From an uncultured Collinsella sp. (GTDB lineage Bacteria; Actinomycetota; Coriobacteriia; Coriobacteriales; Coriobacteriaceae), in assembly GCA_900751755.1 (NCBI GenBank), contig CAADSP010000032.1:1-15622 (forward strand): DNA of 15,622 bases, read 5' to 3'. Position numbers and translations under genes: made by a program. The notes under the pieces are model-generated. The model saw nothing but the letters and a program-made list of their open reading frames with translations. It had not been told where the DNA came from and ran no database searches. Positions 9,243-15,622 of this stretch are shown here, piece after piece; positions within the stretch are counted from its first letter, which is position 1, and each line of letters begins with the position of its first letter.

Positions 9243-10613
9243 ATGGCGTCTGCCGATCGTTCCACGTTGTTTATCAATGCGACCGTCCTGGATGGTTCGG
9301 AACATATGGAGCCGCAGCCCGACATGGCCGTGGCCGTTGAGCGCGGTCTCATCACGTGGATGGGGCCGAGTGCTGTGGCGCAGGCGCCTGCAGGTGCCGA
9401 GGTCATCGACCTGGCAGGGGCGTATCTCATGCCAGGTCTCATCAATATGCATGTGCATCTGTGCGGCTCGGGCAAGCCGGTTTCGGCGGGCGATGCGGGT
9501 GCGCTGATGAAGAAGCTCGATAATCCCGTGGGGCGCGCCATCGTGCGCCATATCCTCAAAGGTAGCGCCCAGCAGCAGCTGGCAAGTGGCGTGACTACGG
9601 TGCGCGGCGCGGGCGACCCGCTGTTTGCCGATCTTGCCGTGCGCGATGCTATCGATGCCGGCAAGTATCAAGGTCCTCGCCTGGTGGCGCCGGGAACGGG
9701 CGTCACGGTGCCGGGCGGCCATGGTGCGGGCTTGTTCGCCCAGGTGGCAAACAGTCCCGCCGAGGCAGCCGAACAGGTGCGCGACCTGTATGCGCGCGGT
9801 GCCGACGTCATTAAGCTGTTCGTAACGGGCGGTGTGTTCGATGCGACCGAGGTGGGCGAGCCGGGCGTGCTGCGTATGCCGGTGGAGGTTGCCGCGGCGG
9901 CGTGCAAGGCGGCGCACGATATGGGCCTTCCGGTCATGGCCCATATCGAGAGTACCGAGGGTGTGAAGGTTGCGCTTGAGGCCGGCGTTGACACGATTGA
10001 GCACGGCGCTCCGTTGACGTCCGAGATTCTGGAGCTGTACCGTGGCGCCGCGGGCACGCAGCTCGAGGGGCGTGCGCCCAGCGTTACCTGCACTATCAGC
10101 CCGGCGCTGCCGTTTGTATTGCTCGACCCGGAAAAGACCCATTCGACCGATACACAAAAGAAGAACGGCGACATCGTGTGCTCGGGCATCATCGAGAGCG
10201 CCCGTGCCGCACTGGAAGCTGGCGTTAAGGTGGGCCTTGGCACGGACTCGAGCTGCCCGTTCGTGACGCAGTACGACATGTGGCGTGAGGTGGCCTATTT
10301 TGCCAAGTACGTGGGCGTGAGTAACGCCTTCGCGCTGCATACGGCCACGCAGGTCAATGCCGAGCTGCTGGGGCTGGGCGGCGAGACCGGCACAATCGAG
10401 TGCGGCAAGGCCGCCGATATCCTGGTGACGCGCAAGAACCCGCTCGATGACCTGCGCGCACTGCGTGAGCCGGCGTACGTGATGTGCCGTGGTGATCTGG
10501 TGCGCAAACTCAAGGTGAAGCGTATTCCCGAGGTGGACGCCGAGCTCGACACGATTATGGCCATGCCGTCCGAGGCACTGGCCGAGGAGCTCGCCCGCGA
10601 CGGCGTGGCATAG
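9243..10613 (+). CDS. Metal-dependent amidohydrolase, imidazolonepropionase/prolidase-related
   Basis: The 456-aa product is a cytoplasmic TIM-barrel hydrolase with the metal ligands of the amidohydrolase superfamily: H70 and H72 (NMHVH), a candidate carboxylated lysine K191 (GADVIKLFVTGG), H234 (VMAHIES), H254 (TIEHGAPL) and D335 (GLGTDSS). The flanking beta-sandwich parts (FINATVLDGSE at the start; CGKAADILVTRKNP near the end) fit the same family. Members hydrolyse cyclic amides or Xaa-Pro dipeptides, and the substrate cannot be read from sequence. The ATG at 9243 was chosen because GAGGGAGGAG (9227-9236) lies just upstream; a longer reading frame to 9114 has no ribosome binding site and a non-conserved extension. 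GATAAT (9198-9203) could be a -10 box, but no good -35 is visible. Two hairpins follow the stop. Confidence 0.92.
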   Translation: MASADRSTLFINATVLDGSEHMEPQPDMAVAVERGLITWMGPSAVAQAPAGAEVIDLAGAYLMPGLINMHVHLCGSGKPVSAGDAGALMKKLDNPVGRAIVRHILKGSAQQQLASGVTTVRGAGDPLFADLAVRDAIDAGKYQGPRLVAPGTGVTVPGGHGAGLFAQVANSPAEAAEQVRDLYARGADVIKLFVTGGVFDATEVGEPGVLRMPVEVAAAACKAAHDMGLPVMAHIESTEGVKVALEAGVDTIEHGAPLTSEILELYRGAAGTQLEGRAPSVTCTISPALPFVLLDPEKTHSTDTQKKNGDIVCSGIIESARAALEAGVKVGLGTDSSCPFVTQYDMWREVAYFAKYVGVSNAFALHTATQVNAELLGLGGETGTIECGKAADILVTRKNPLDDLRALREPAYVMCRGDLVRKLKVKRIPEVDAELDTIMAMPSEALAEELARDGVA

Positions 10614-10616
10614 GTG

Positions 10617-10641
10617 TGACAAAGGGGCAATCCCTTTGTCA
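10617..10641. terminator. Perfect 10-bp hairpin directly after the amidohydrolase stop codon
   Basis: TGACAAAGGG (10617-10626) pairs perfectly with CCCTTTGTCA (10632-10641) around a 5-nt loop, starting 3 nt after the TAG stop. No long T-run follows immediately, so it may be a terminator, an mRNA 3'-end stabiliser or a small palindromic element. A stronger terminator lies 8 nt further on. Confidence 0.5.
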
Positions 10642-10648
10642 TAATCAA

Positions 10649-10687
10649 AAAAGCCGAGGTCTCAGTGCGAGGCCTCGGCTTTTATTT
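10649..10687. terminator. Bidirectional rho-independent terminator
   Basis: AAAAGCCGAGG (10649-10659) pairs with CCTCGGCTTTT (10673-10683) around a 13-nt loop. A-rich sequence lies on the left and T-rich sequence on the right, so it can end transcription from both the + strand amidohydrolase gene and the - strand zinc-ribbon gene, whose stop lies 22 nt to the right. Confidence 0.88.
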
Positions 10688-10704
10688 GTCCCATGGTATG
10701 GCGG

Positions 10705-11178
10705 CTAGGAGCGCGTCTCCATCTTGGTGTGGCACTTGGGGCAGGTGACGCGGATCTTGCCCTTGCCCTTGGGGACGGAGAGCATCTGGCCGCAGTTGGG
10801 GCACTTGAGGTATGCCGTGGTCTTGCGACCCTTCCACATCTTCTTGGCCGTGCGCTTGGCACGCTCAAAGTCTTCCTTGCTGGTACCGGCTGCGCGTGAG
10901 GTGCTGGCCGCTGCAGCGCCGCCGCCCAAGCTGGCGACGAACTTGCCCAAGCCGGGAACATTGGCGGTCGCGGCTACAAAGGCCTCGTTCTCCTTGCGAC
11001 GTGCATCGATATTTTTGGACAGGCCGCGCAGCACGCCAATCACGATGACGGCGATGGCAATCCAGCTGAGCCACTGGATGCGGGCTATCGATCCGATCAT
11101 CGCGATGACGATGCCGGCAAAACCCATCACGATGGTGAGTTCATCGGCACCATTGCGACCCTTCATAAAGTCATTCAT
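10705..11178 (-). CDS. Small membrane protein with C-terminal zinc ribbon, function unknown
   Basis: The 157-aa product has two hydrophobic segments near the N terminus (about residues 14-32 and 34-51) that should form a membrane hairpin. A charged linker follows (about 55-120, with an Ala/Gly/Ser-rich patch at 85-100), then a zinc ribbon with C126, C129, C146 and C149 (CPNC and CPKC knuckles) and a basic stretch between them. Such two-knuckle ribbons bind zinc structurally; no enzymatic role is visible. The ATG at 11178 is preferred over an upstream in-frame ATG at 11208 because AAAGGC lies about 8 nt before it. It is read on the same strand as csoR but is separated by a palindrome, so it is probably a separate unit. 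Confidence 0.85.
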   Translation of the reverse strand: MNDFMKGRNGADELTIVMGFAGIVIAMIGSIARIQWLSWIAIAVIVIGVLRGLSKNIDARRKENEAFVAATANVPGLGKFVASLGGGAAAASTSRAAGTSKEDFERAKRTAKKMWKGRKTTAYLKCPNCGQMLSVPKGKGKIRVTCPKCHTKMETRS

Positions 11179-11233
11179 GCAAATTGCCTTTCGTTCGATA
11201 TGCTGCACGCCTTTATACCCGATTTAGAGCAAG

Positions 11234-11280
11234 GGGGACAGGTTAATCTGCACCAATGTGGTGCAAACATACCTGTCCCC
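11234..11280. repeat. 47-nt symmetric palindrome between csoR and the zinc-ribbon gene
   Basis: GGGGACAGGT (11234-11243) pairs with ACCTGTCCCC (11271-11280). Inside, TGCACCA (11249-11255) pairs with TGGTGCA (11259-11265) around a 3-nt loop. The unpaired stretches between the two stems are exactly 5 nt on each side. It shares the TGTCCCC word with the palindrome after gltD, and another TGTCCCCAA occurs at 11308-11316, close to the csoR stop. It may be a terminator for csoR or a member of a dispersed palindromic repeat family. Confidence 0.75.
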
Positions 11281-11324
11281 GGAATACCAAGACGGTGCAA
11301 AGAAGTCTGTCCCCAATGCCCCAA

Positions 11325-11597
11325 TTACTTGGAAAGTTTGTCGACGACGCGTTCGATTTCGGCGAGCTTGGCGGCCTTTAGGTCTTCGTCGCCCGATTCG
11401 ATTGCCGAAGTCACGCAGCCCTCGATATGCGCCTTGAGCACGTCGGCGTTAATGCGCGCGAGGAGCGCCTGTGTGGCCATGAGCTGCGTGGAGATATCGA
11501 CGCAATAACGGTCCTCATCGACCATCCGCAAGATGCCGTCGATCTGGCCGCGTGCCGTCTTGAGCATGCGGGTCACCGATTTATGGTCTGCCATCAT
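11325..11597 (-). CDS. csoR: CsoR-family copper-sensing transcriptional repressor
   Basis: This 90-aa all-helical protein belongs to the CsoR/RcnR (DUF156) family. The Cys-His-Cys copper(I) ligand set is visible as C32 (RYCVDIS), H57 (KAHIEG) and C61, the arrangement of true copper-sensing members; an early basic region with R10, K13 and R16 fits the DNA-contacting surface. Binding of Cu(I) should release it from operators such as the one at 14523-14535 in front of copA. The ATG at 11597 lies 8 nt after GAGG; a second ATG immediately follows and could be used instead. It is the last gene of the copA-copZ-csoR cluster, but a 67-nt palindrome separates it from copZ, so it may have its own promoter or be attenuated. 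Confidence 0.93.
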   Translation of the reverse strand: MMADHKSVTRMLKTARGQIDGILRMVDEDRYCVDISTQLMATQALLARINADVLKAHIEGCVTSAIESGDEDLKAAKLAEIERVVDKLSK

Positions 11598-11641
11598 GGC
11601 GGGTCCTCGTTTCTGGTCAATCCTTCAAATACCTCGCCGTC

Positions 11642-11708
11642 AGTTGCGGTGAAATAGTTCTTGATTGAAGGCTTGGAGCGCTAAAACAGGAACTATTTCA
11701 CCGCAACT
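11642..11708. repeat. 67-nt inverted repeat with perfect 19-bp arms between copZ and csoR
   Basis: The 19-nt sequence at 11642-11660 (AGTTGCGGTGAAATAGTTC) is perfectly complementary to 11690-11708, with a 29-nt loop. The arms are longer than needed for a terminator, not GC-rich at the base, and not followed by a T-run. It lies 44 nt upstream of csoR and 42 nt after the copZ stop. It could be a miniature inverted-repeat element, an attenuator, or an mRNA processing site that sets copZ and csoR expression apart. Confidence 0.9.
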
Positions 11709-11750
11709 TCTGAAGGGTTGGTTGAGCGGTGGTTGCTGGTGCGGTGGCAG

Positions 11751-11972
11751 CTAGGCTGCGGTCACGGACAGGGCGTGGAACTTCTCGCCCGCGCCCTCGA
11801 CAGCGGCGGCGAGCTGCTCGGCGGTCACGGTGTCGGCGCACTCCACCTGGACGGTCTGGGTCTCGTGATCGGCGTCGGCGTCGGTCACGCCGGCAACGTT
11901 GAGCAACGCCGTCTCGACGGTGGCGTCGCAGTGGCCGCACATAAGGCCGGAAGTCTTAATTGTGAAACGCAT
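11751..11972 (-). CDS. copZ: Copper chaperone, heavy-metal-associated (HMA) domain
   Basis: This 73-aa protein is a single HMA domain with the copper-binding motif GLMCGHC, C12 and C15. It should carry Cu(I) in the cytoplasm and hand it to CopA and CsoR. The length equals one domain, as usual for CopZ. The ATG at 11972 lies about 7 nt after AGAGAGGAA; the reading frame stays open upstream to 12083, but that part runs through a structured intergenic element and encodes no HMA sequence, so it is not taken as coding. Its position after copA fits co-transcription. Confidence 0.9.
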   Translation of the reverse strand: MRFTIKTSGLMCGHCDATVETALLNVAGVTDADADHETQTVQVECADTVTAEQLAAAVEGAGEKFHALSVTAA

Positions 11973-12001
11973 GGGTATTCCTCTCTGCTGTGTCGGCTTT
12001 C

Positions 12002-12087
12002 CCAGGCACCCGACCTTGACCCTCAAGCCGTCGCTCGCGTACCAAAGTACGCGTCGCTCCTCTTTCAGGTCAATCTCGGGCACCTGG
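12002..12087 (-). other. 86-nt structured intergenic element between copA and copZ
   Basis: Read on the - strand, 12076-12087 (CCAGGTGCCCGA) pairs with 12002-12013 over 12 positions, including two G-U pairs. After a 2x2 gap, TTGACC (12068-12073) pairs with GGTCAA (12016-12021). At the tip, CGCGTAC (12047-12053) pairs with GTACGCG (12036-12042) around 4 nt. The two non-Watson-Crick positions are G-U in - strand RNA but C-A in + strand RNA, so the fold suits the direction in which the copper genes are transcribed. It ends about 30 nt before the copZ start and could be a transcript-processing, attenuating or mobile palindromic element. Confidence 0.65.
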
Positions 12088-12119
12088 AAAACCCGTTCTA
12101 AATGGACTTAATGGTGAGC

Positions 12120-14462
12120 CTATTTTGCCACTTTAGGCTTAAAGGTTCGCAGGCGCAGTGCATTGCTTACGACGCACACGCTCGACAGGCTCATGGCCGC
12201 GGCGCCAAACATCGGCGAGAGCTGCCATCCGGTGAGCGGGAAGAACACGCCCGCCGCCAGTGGAATGCCGATGCCGTTGTAGAACAGCGCCCAGAACAAG
12301 TCCTGCTTAATGTTGCGAATCGTGGCGCGCGAAAGCTCGATGGCGCGGGCGACGTCCATGAGGTCGCTGCGCATGAGCACCACATCTGCCCCCTCCTTGG
12401 CGATGTCGGCGCCGGTGCCGATCGCAAGGCCCACGTCGGCGCGCGCCAGGGCGGGGGAGTCGTTGATGCCGTCGCCCACCATGGCGACCTTGCTGCCCGC
12501 ATCCTGCAGCTCGCGCACGTGGCGCTCCTTGTCGGCGGGGAGGACGTCGGCGATGACCTGTTCGCTGCTCAGCCCCACGCGGCGGGCGATGGCCTCGGCC
12601 GTCACGCGGTTGTCGCCGGTGAGCATGCGCACGTTGACGCCAAGCGAGCGCAGTGCGACGATGGCCCCGGCGCTCGTCTCCTTGACCTCGTCAGCCACGG
12701 CGATGGTACCGACAAGCTCGCCGTTCTTGGCAAAGAACAGCGGTGTTTTGCCCTCGGCGGCGAACTGTTCGGCAAGGCCGGCGGGCACCTTCGCGCCCAA
12801 CTCGTCCATCAGGCGCATATTGCCGGCTGCAATGACGTTTTGCCCCTCGCGCGCCGTAACGCCTCGCCCGGGCGCGGCGGCAAAGTCCTCGACCATGCGC
12901 GCGACAATTCCGCGCGTCTCGCATTCGGCCATAATCGCCTCGGCCAGCGGGTGCTCGCTCGAGCGCTCCAGCGCGGCGGCCAGCTTGAGCAGCGCCTTTT
13001 CGCTCATGGCGGGCGAGCCGTCGGCGCGCGCGGCAACCACAATGTCGGTCACGGCAGGCTTGCCGCGGGTGACCGTGCCCGTCTTATCGAGCACCACCGT
13101 GCCCACGCTGCGCAGATTCTCCAGCGCTTCGGCGCTCTTAAACAGAATGCCCATCTCGGCGCCCTTGCCGGTGCCTACCATAATGGCGACGGGCGTGGCC
13201 AGGCCCAGCGCGCACGGGCAGCTGATCACCAACACGGCTACGGCGGAGGGGAGTGCCTCGTTCACGCTGCCGGTCAGCGCCATCCACGCCACAAAGGTCA
13301 CGGCCGAGATCGCAAACACCACGGGCACGAACACGCCGGCGACCTTGTCGGCCAGGCGGGCGATGGGCGCCTTGGTGGCATTGGCGTCCTCGACGAGCTG
13401 GATAATCTTGGCGAGCGACGTGTCGGCGCCCACGCGTGTGGCACGGAAGGTAAACGAGCCGGTGCGGTTGACCGTGGCGGCGTTGACGGTGTCGCCGGCG
13501 GTCTTTTCCACGGGGATGGACTCGCCGGTGAGCGCGCTCTCGTCCACGGCCGAGCTGCCCTCGAGCACCACGCCATCGACGGGGATGGACTCGCCGGGGC
13601 GCACGCGCAAGACTTGACCGGGAAGGATGCTGTCGACGTCGACGGTGGTCTCGCTGCCGTCCTCTGCCACGACGGTCGCGGTCTTGGGCGCCAGGTCGAT
13701 CAGCGCCTCGATGGCGCCGCCGGTTTTGGACTTGCTGCGCGTCTCGAGGTATTTGCCCACGGTGACGAGCGACAGGATCGTGCCGGCGCTCTCAAAATAC
13801 AGGTTGTCCATGCTTGTCATCATTGCCTCGTGCACCTGACCTGTGGCCAGCTGGTCGGCCATGATGAACATGGCGTAGAGCGACCAGGCGATGGAGGCGG
13901 TGGCGCCCACGGCAATAAGGGCGTCCATGGTGGGCGCGCCGTGCGCGAGCGATTTAAACCCATTGATAAAGTACGCGTCGTTGACATAGACGATGGGGAT
14001 GAGCAGGACGAGCTCGGTGAGGGCGAGCGTCATGCTGTGGGTATGGTCGGTGAAAATGCCGGGCAGCGGCCAGCCGAGCATGTGTCCCATGCCTATGTAG
14101 AACAGTGGGATGAGGAATACGATCGAGACGATGAGGCGGGTGCGCATGGCAGAGGCGGCGGCCTCCAACTTTTTGGTCGGCGACTCCATGTGGGCGGCGC
14201 CGGACCTGGCTTGTGCGCTGCCGCTTGAGCCGGCGGCACCGGTGCCCGCATCGACGGGCGAGGCCGAGTAACCGGCACGGTCGACGGCGGTGCAGATATC
14301 GTCGGGGGAGACCTGCGCGGGGTCGTAGTCGACCATCATGGAGCCGGCGAGTAGGTTGACCGCGACGCTTTGGACGCCGTCGAGTTTGCTCACGGCGCGG
14401 TCCACGTGCGCCTGGCAGGCGGCGCATGTCATGCCGCCCACGTCGAACTTATCTTGAGCCAT
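12120..14462 (-). CDS. copA: Copper(I)-exporting P1B-type ATPase
   Basis: CopA pumps Cu(I) out of the cytoplasm using ATP. The 780-aa product has one N-terminal HMA domain (MTCAAC, C13 and C16), a linker of about 40 residues rich in Ala/Gly/Ser (75-105), then the membrane core. Signature sites are all intact: actuator TGES at 312-315; CPC at 415-417 in a transmembrane helix, the Cu(I) site; phosphorylation motif DKTGT starting at D459; HP at 504-505 in SEHPLAEA, typical of P1B ATPases; and GDGIND at 663-668. The ATG at 14462 lies 6 nt after AAAGGAG. The promoter contains a CsoR-type operator. It is the first gene of the - strand copper cluster, with copZ starting about 150 nt after its stop. 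Confidence 0.97.
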   Translation of the reverse strand: MAQDKFDVGGMTCAACQAHVDRAVSKLDGVQSVAVNLLAGSMMVDYDPAQVSPDDICTAVDRAGYSASPVDAGTGAAGSSGSAQARSGAAHMESPTKKLEAAASAMRTRLIVSIVFLIPLFYIGMGHMLGWPLPGIFTDHTHSMTLALTELVLLIPIVYVNDAYFINGFKSLAHGAPTMDALIAVGATASIAWSLYAMFIMADQLATGQVHEAMMTSMDNLYFESAGTILSLVTVGKYLETRSKSKTGGAIEALIDLAPKTATVVAEDGSETTVDVDSILPGQVLRVRPGESIPVDGVVLEGSSAVDESALTGESIPVEKTAGDTVNAATVNRTGSFTFRATRVGADTSLAKIIQLVEDANATKAPIARLADKVAGVFVPVVFAISAVTFVAWMALTGSVNEALPSAVAVLVISCPCALGLATPVAIMVGTGKGAEMGILFKSAEALENLRSVGTVVLDKTGTVTRGKPAVTDIVVAARADGSPAMSEKALLKLAAALERSSEHPLAEAIMAECETRGIVARMVEDFAAAPGRGVTAREGQNVIAAGNMRLMDELGAKVPAGLAEQFAAEGKTPLFFAKNGELVGTIAVADEVKETSAGAIVALRSLGVNVRMLTGDNRVTAEAIARRVGLSSEQVIADVLPADKERHVRELQDAGSKVAMVGDGINDSPALARADVGLAIGTGADIAKEGADVVLMRSDLMDVARAIELSRATIRNIKQDLFWALFYNGIGIPLAAGVFFPLTGWQLSPMFGAAAMSLSSVCVVSNALRLRTFKPKVAK

Positions 14463-14509
14463 GGCTTCTCCTTTCCGTGGTTCGGTGTTGGAATTGTTAA
14501 CCTGCCGAT

Positions 14510-14540
14510 ACTATACACCCATACCCCCTGGGGGTGTCTA
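14510..14540 (-). promoter_or_regulatory. copA promoter with CsoR operator
   Basis: On the - strand TAGACA (14535-14540) and TATAGT (14510-14515) form -35 and -10 boxes with a 19-bp spacer. Centred in the spacer and touching the -35 is the palindrome ACCCCCTGGGGGT (14523-14535), the C-run/G-run form known for CsoR operators of copper genes. A wider nested pair, ACACCC (14515-14520) and GGGTGT (14532-14537), overlaps it. Repressor on this site would block RNA polymerase; copper would release it. The long spacer also recalls MerR-type promoters, but no MerR gene is present in the window, whereas csoR is. Confidence 0.8.
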
Positions 14541-14593
14541 GTACAGAATAAATGTATGACATTTCGCTACAGATGAGGGCGGCTGCTCAATCG

Positions 14594-14610
14594 TTGGCAG
14601 TCCCTGCCAA
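14594..14610. other. 17-nt palindrome at the edge of array 3
   Basis: TTGGCAG (14594-14600) pairs with CTGCCAA (14604-14610) around TCC, ending 2 nt before the first unit of array 3. Its GGCAGTCC core reappears in the first spacer of the array at 14682-14689, followed in both cases by a short AAAC before the next left arm. Confidence 0.45.
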
Positions 14611-14612
14611 AC

Positions 14613-14991
14613 ATCTCAATCTGTAACATCTGGACCGGTTTTTGAACCATAGTTGTTACAGATTTAGACGAACTGTTGAGTGGCAGTCCAAACGTCTCGA
14701 TTTGTAACAACTAAACCCCGTTTTACCGAGTATTTGTTACAGGTCGAGACAAACAGCTGGCAGGAAACTCAATGTCTCAATCTGTAACATCTAGCAGGGA
14801 AAATGACCTCTAACTGTTACAGATCGAGACGGACCGTCCGCGGTCAACTCAAATGTCTTGATCTATAACATCTAGAGAGGATTTTGACCCCTTACTGTTA
14901 CAGATTGAGATGTTGTCTCGCGGGGCTGGGGTTTGTCTCAATCTGTAACATCTAGACCTGTATCTGCCGAGCTAGTGTTATAGATCGAGAC
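14613..14991 (+). repeat. Array 3: five tandem 57-nt inverted-repeat units, period 80-81 nt
   Basis: The units lie at 14613-14669, 14694-14750, 14774-14830, 14855-14911 and 14935-14991, with spacers of 24, 23, 24 and 23 nt. Arms follow the same consensus as arrays 1 and 2 with more substitutions, for example TTAGAC instead of CGAGAC in the first right arm and ATCTATAAC in the fourth left arm. Loops are always 27 nt; three of five begin ATCTAG. All units have the same orientation. The array fills most of the 571-nt gap between the copA promoter and the end of the partial gene at 15034; no nuclease gene adjoins it here and no other gene was seen in the gap. Confidence 0.95.
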
Positions 14992-15033
14992 AATTGCCGG
15001 GGAGGGGTCCCGTCACGGCAAGACGCCCGCTGT

Positions 15034-15622
15034 CTAGATGCAGAACCCGGGAATCACGCAGGTTCGCTTGTTTGGCTTTTCCGCAGGCGTTGCGTACGTA
15101 AAGACGTTGCCGTCGTGTCCCACGCGATTCATATAGAGTGTGCCTTCGCTCTCCGATGTGTCAGGACTCGCCGTTCGTTCCCACCAACAGGTGTCCTTGC
15201 CCTTCCACTGGCGAACCAACGTTTCGTTCGTGGTATACGGACTTACCTTGAGCTCGCGGAAGAGTTGGTACTCTTTGCCCTCGCCGTTATAGATGTCGGC
15301 CAGGTAGTGAAAGCCCTCGGCAAATGACTCGGGCGGCTGCACTCCGCACAGCTCGACCATGGCGGGCAGCCAAAGGGTCGCGGGCAGCTCGCTCAGACAC
15401 GATGCGCTTCTGGCGGCGCCAACGTTATTCGAGATCTTTTTGACAGATTTGATGAGTGCGCGCAACTCGTTGGGCAGCAGCTTAAGGCCGTCGCCGTCGA
15501 GCCATTCCCGCAGCTCGCAATCTGCCCAGCCGGCGCTCGGCGGTTGGGCCGCAGCATCGCGCTCGGCAATACCGGCGTCGAACATAAACGTTAACCCTGC
15601 CTTGCCCGTCCCGTCCAGCAGC
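15034..15622 (-). CDS. DUF6273-like domain protein, 5' part outside the window
   Basis: The reading frame is open without a stop to the right edge, so the ATG at 15585 is probably internal: the codons before it continue GKAGLTF into MFDAG. About 196 residues are visible. The layout resembles DUF6273 domains: an early W-x-x-C-x-L-R-E-W-L segment, then PNELRALIKSVKK, a middle LWLPAMVELCG segment, CWWERTASP in place of the usual WWLRS, and an ending in which VIPGFCI takes the place of the family's VRPAL-type tail. These domains occur in large surface or secreted proteins of gut Gram-positives, often at the C terminus; their role is unknown. The gene's 3' end lies 42 nt from the last unit of array 3. 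Confidence 0.75.
   Translation of the reverse strand, partial: LLDGTGKAGLTFMFDAGIAERDAAAQPPSAGWADCELREWLDGDGLKLLPNELRALIKSVKKISNNVGAARSASCLSELPATLWLPAMVELCGVQPPESFAEGFHYLADIYNGEGKEYQLFRELKVSPYTTNETLVRQWKGKDTCWWERTASPDTSESEGTLYMNRVGHDGNVFTYATPAEKPNKRTCVIPGFCI

Noticed and set aside
11973..12083. N-terminal extension of copZ
   Set aside because: It reads through a hairpin element; the HMA domain begins at the ATG at 11972, which has its own ribosome binding site.
12102..14228. Long + strand reading frame (708 codons) opposite copA
   Set aside because: It is a shadow of copA, whose catalytic motifs are all intact on the - strand; the shadow product is low-complexity and His/Gly/Ala-rich.

Overview
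The window looks like chromosomal DNA of a GC-rich anaerobic actinobacterium of the Coriobacteriia, most likely Collinsella or a close relative. This is inferred from the strong G/C bias at third codon positions, GGAGG-type ribosome binding sites, a CsoR/CopZ/CopA copper cluster, and intergenic palindromes built on TGTCCCC words. No 16S rRNA or other decisive marker is present, so the taxon is an inference. No tRNA, rRNA, CRISPR array or transposase gene was seen.

Layout: (1) 1-203 holds the end of a 57-nt inverted-repeat unit and the leader of gltB. (2) 204-6394 is a gltB-gltD operon on the + strand encoding both subunits of NADPH glutamate synthase. (3) 6395-6808 is a non-coding gap with a 95-nt nested palindrome and a possible Shine-Dalgarno-masking element. 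(4) 6809-7516 encodes an unrecognised 235-aa protein. (5) 7553-9093 is the most unusual part: six copies of a 57-nt hairpin unit, four upstream and two downstream, tightly bracket a gene for a PD-(D/E)XK nuclease-like (DUF559/AbiEi-like) protein. (6) 9243-10613 is a metal-dependent amidohydrolase followed by two hairpins that probably terminate transcription. (7) 10705-11178 (- strand) is a small membrane zinc-ribbon protein. (8) 11325-14462 (- strand) is a copper-homeostasis cluster copA, copZ, csoR, with a textbook-like CsoR operator inside the copA promoter and a different large palindrome in each intergenic gap. (9) 14613-14991 is a second large array of five 57-nt units. (10) 15034 to the right edge is the 3' part of a gene whose product resembles DUF6273 domains; its start lies outside the window.

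The main novelty candidate is the 57-nt repeat family. Eleven complete units plus one cut at the left edge all share 15-nt inverted arms (consensus GTCTCRATCTGTAAC and its complement), a loop of exactly 27 nt with variable sequence, and a strict 80-81 nt period within arrays. All appear in the same orientation. The nuclease-like gene fills what would otherwise be a 23-24 nt spacer between two units: the nearest units lie 10 nt before its ribosome binding site and 8 nt after its stop codon. This suggests a repeat/nuclease system analogous in layout, but not in sequence, to REP elements with their RAYT proteins. Several other intergenic palindromes with symmetric internal loops (6419-6513, 11234-11280, 11642-11708, 12002-12087) suggest a genome rich in such elements.
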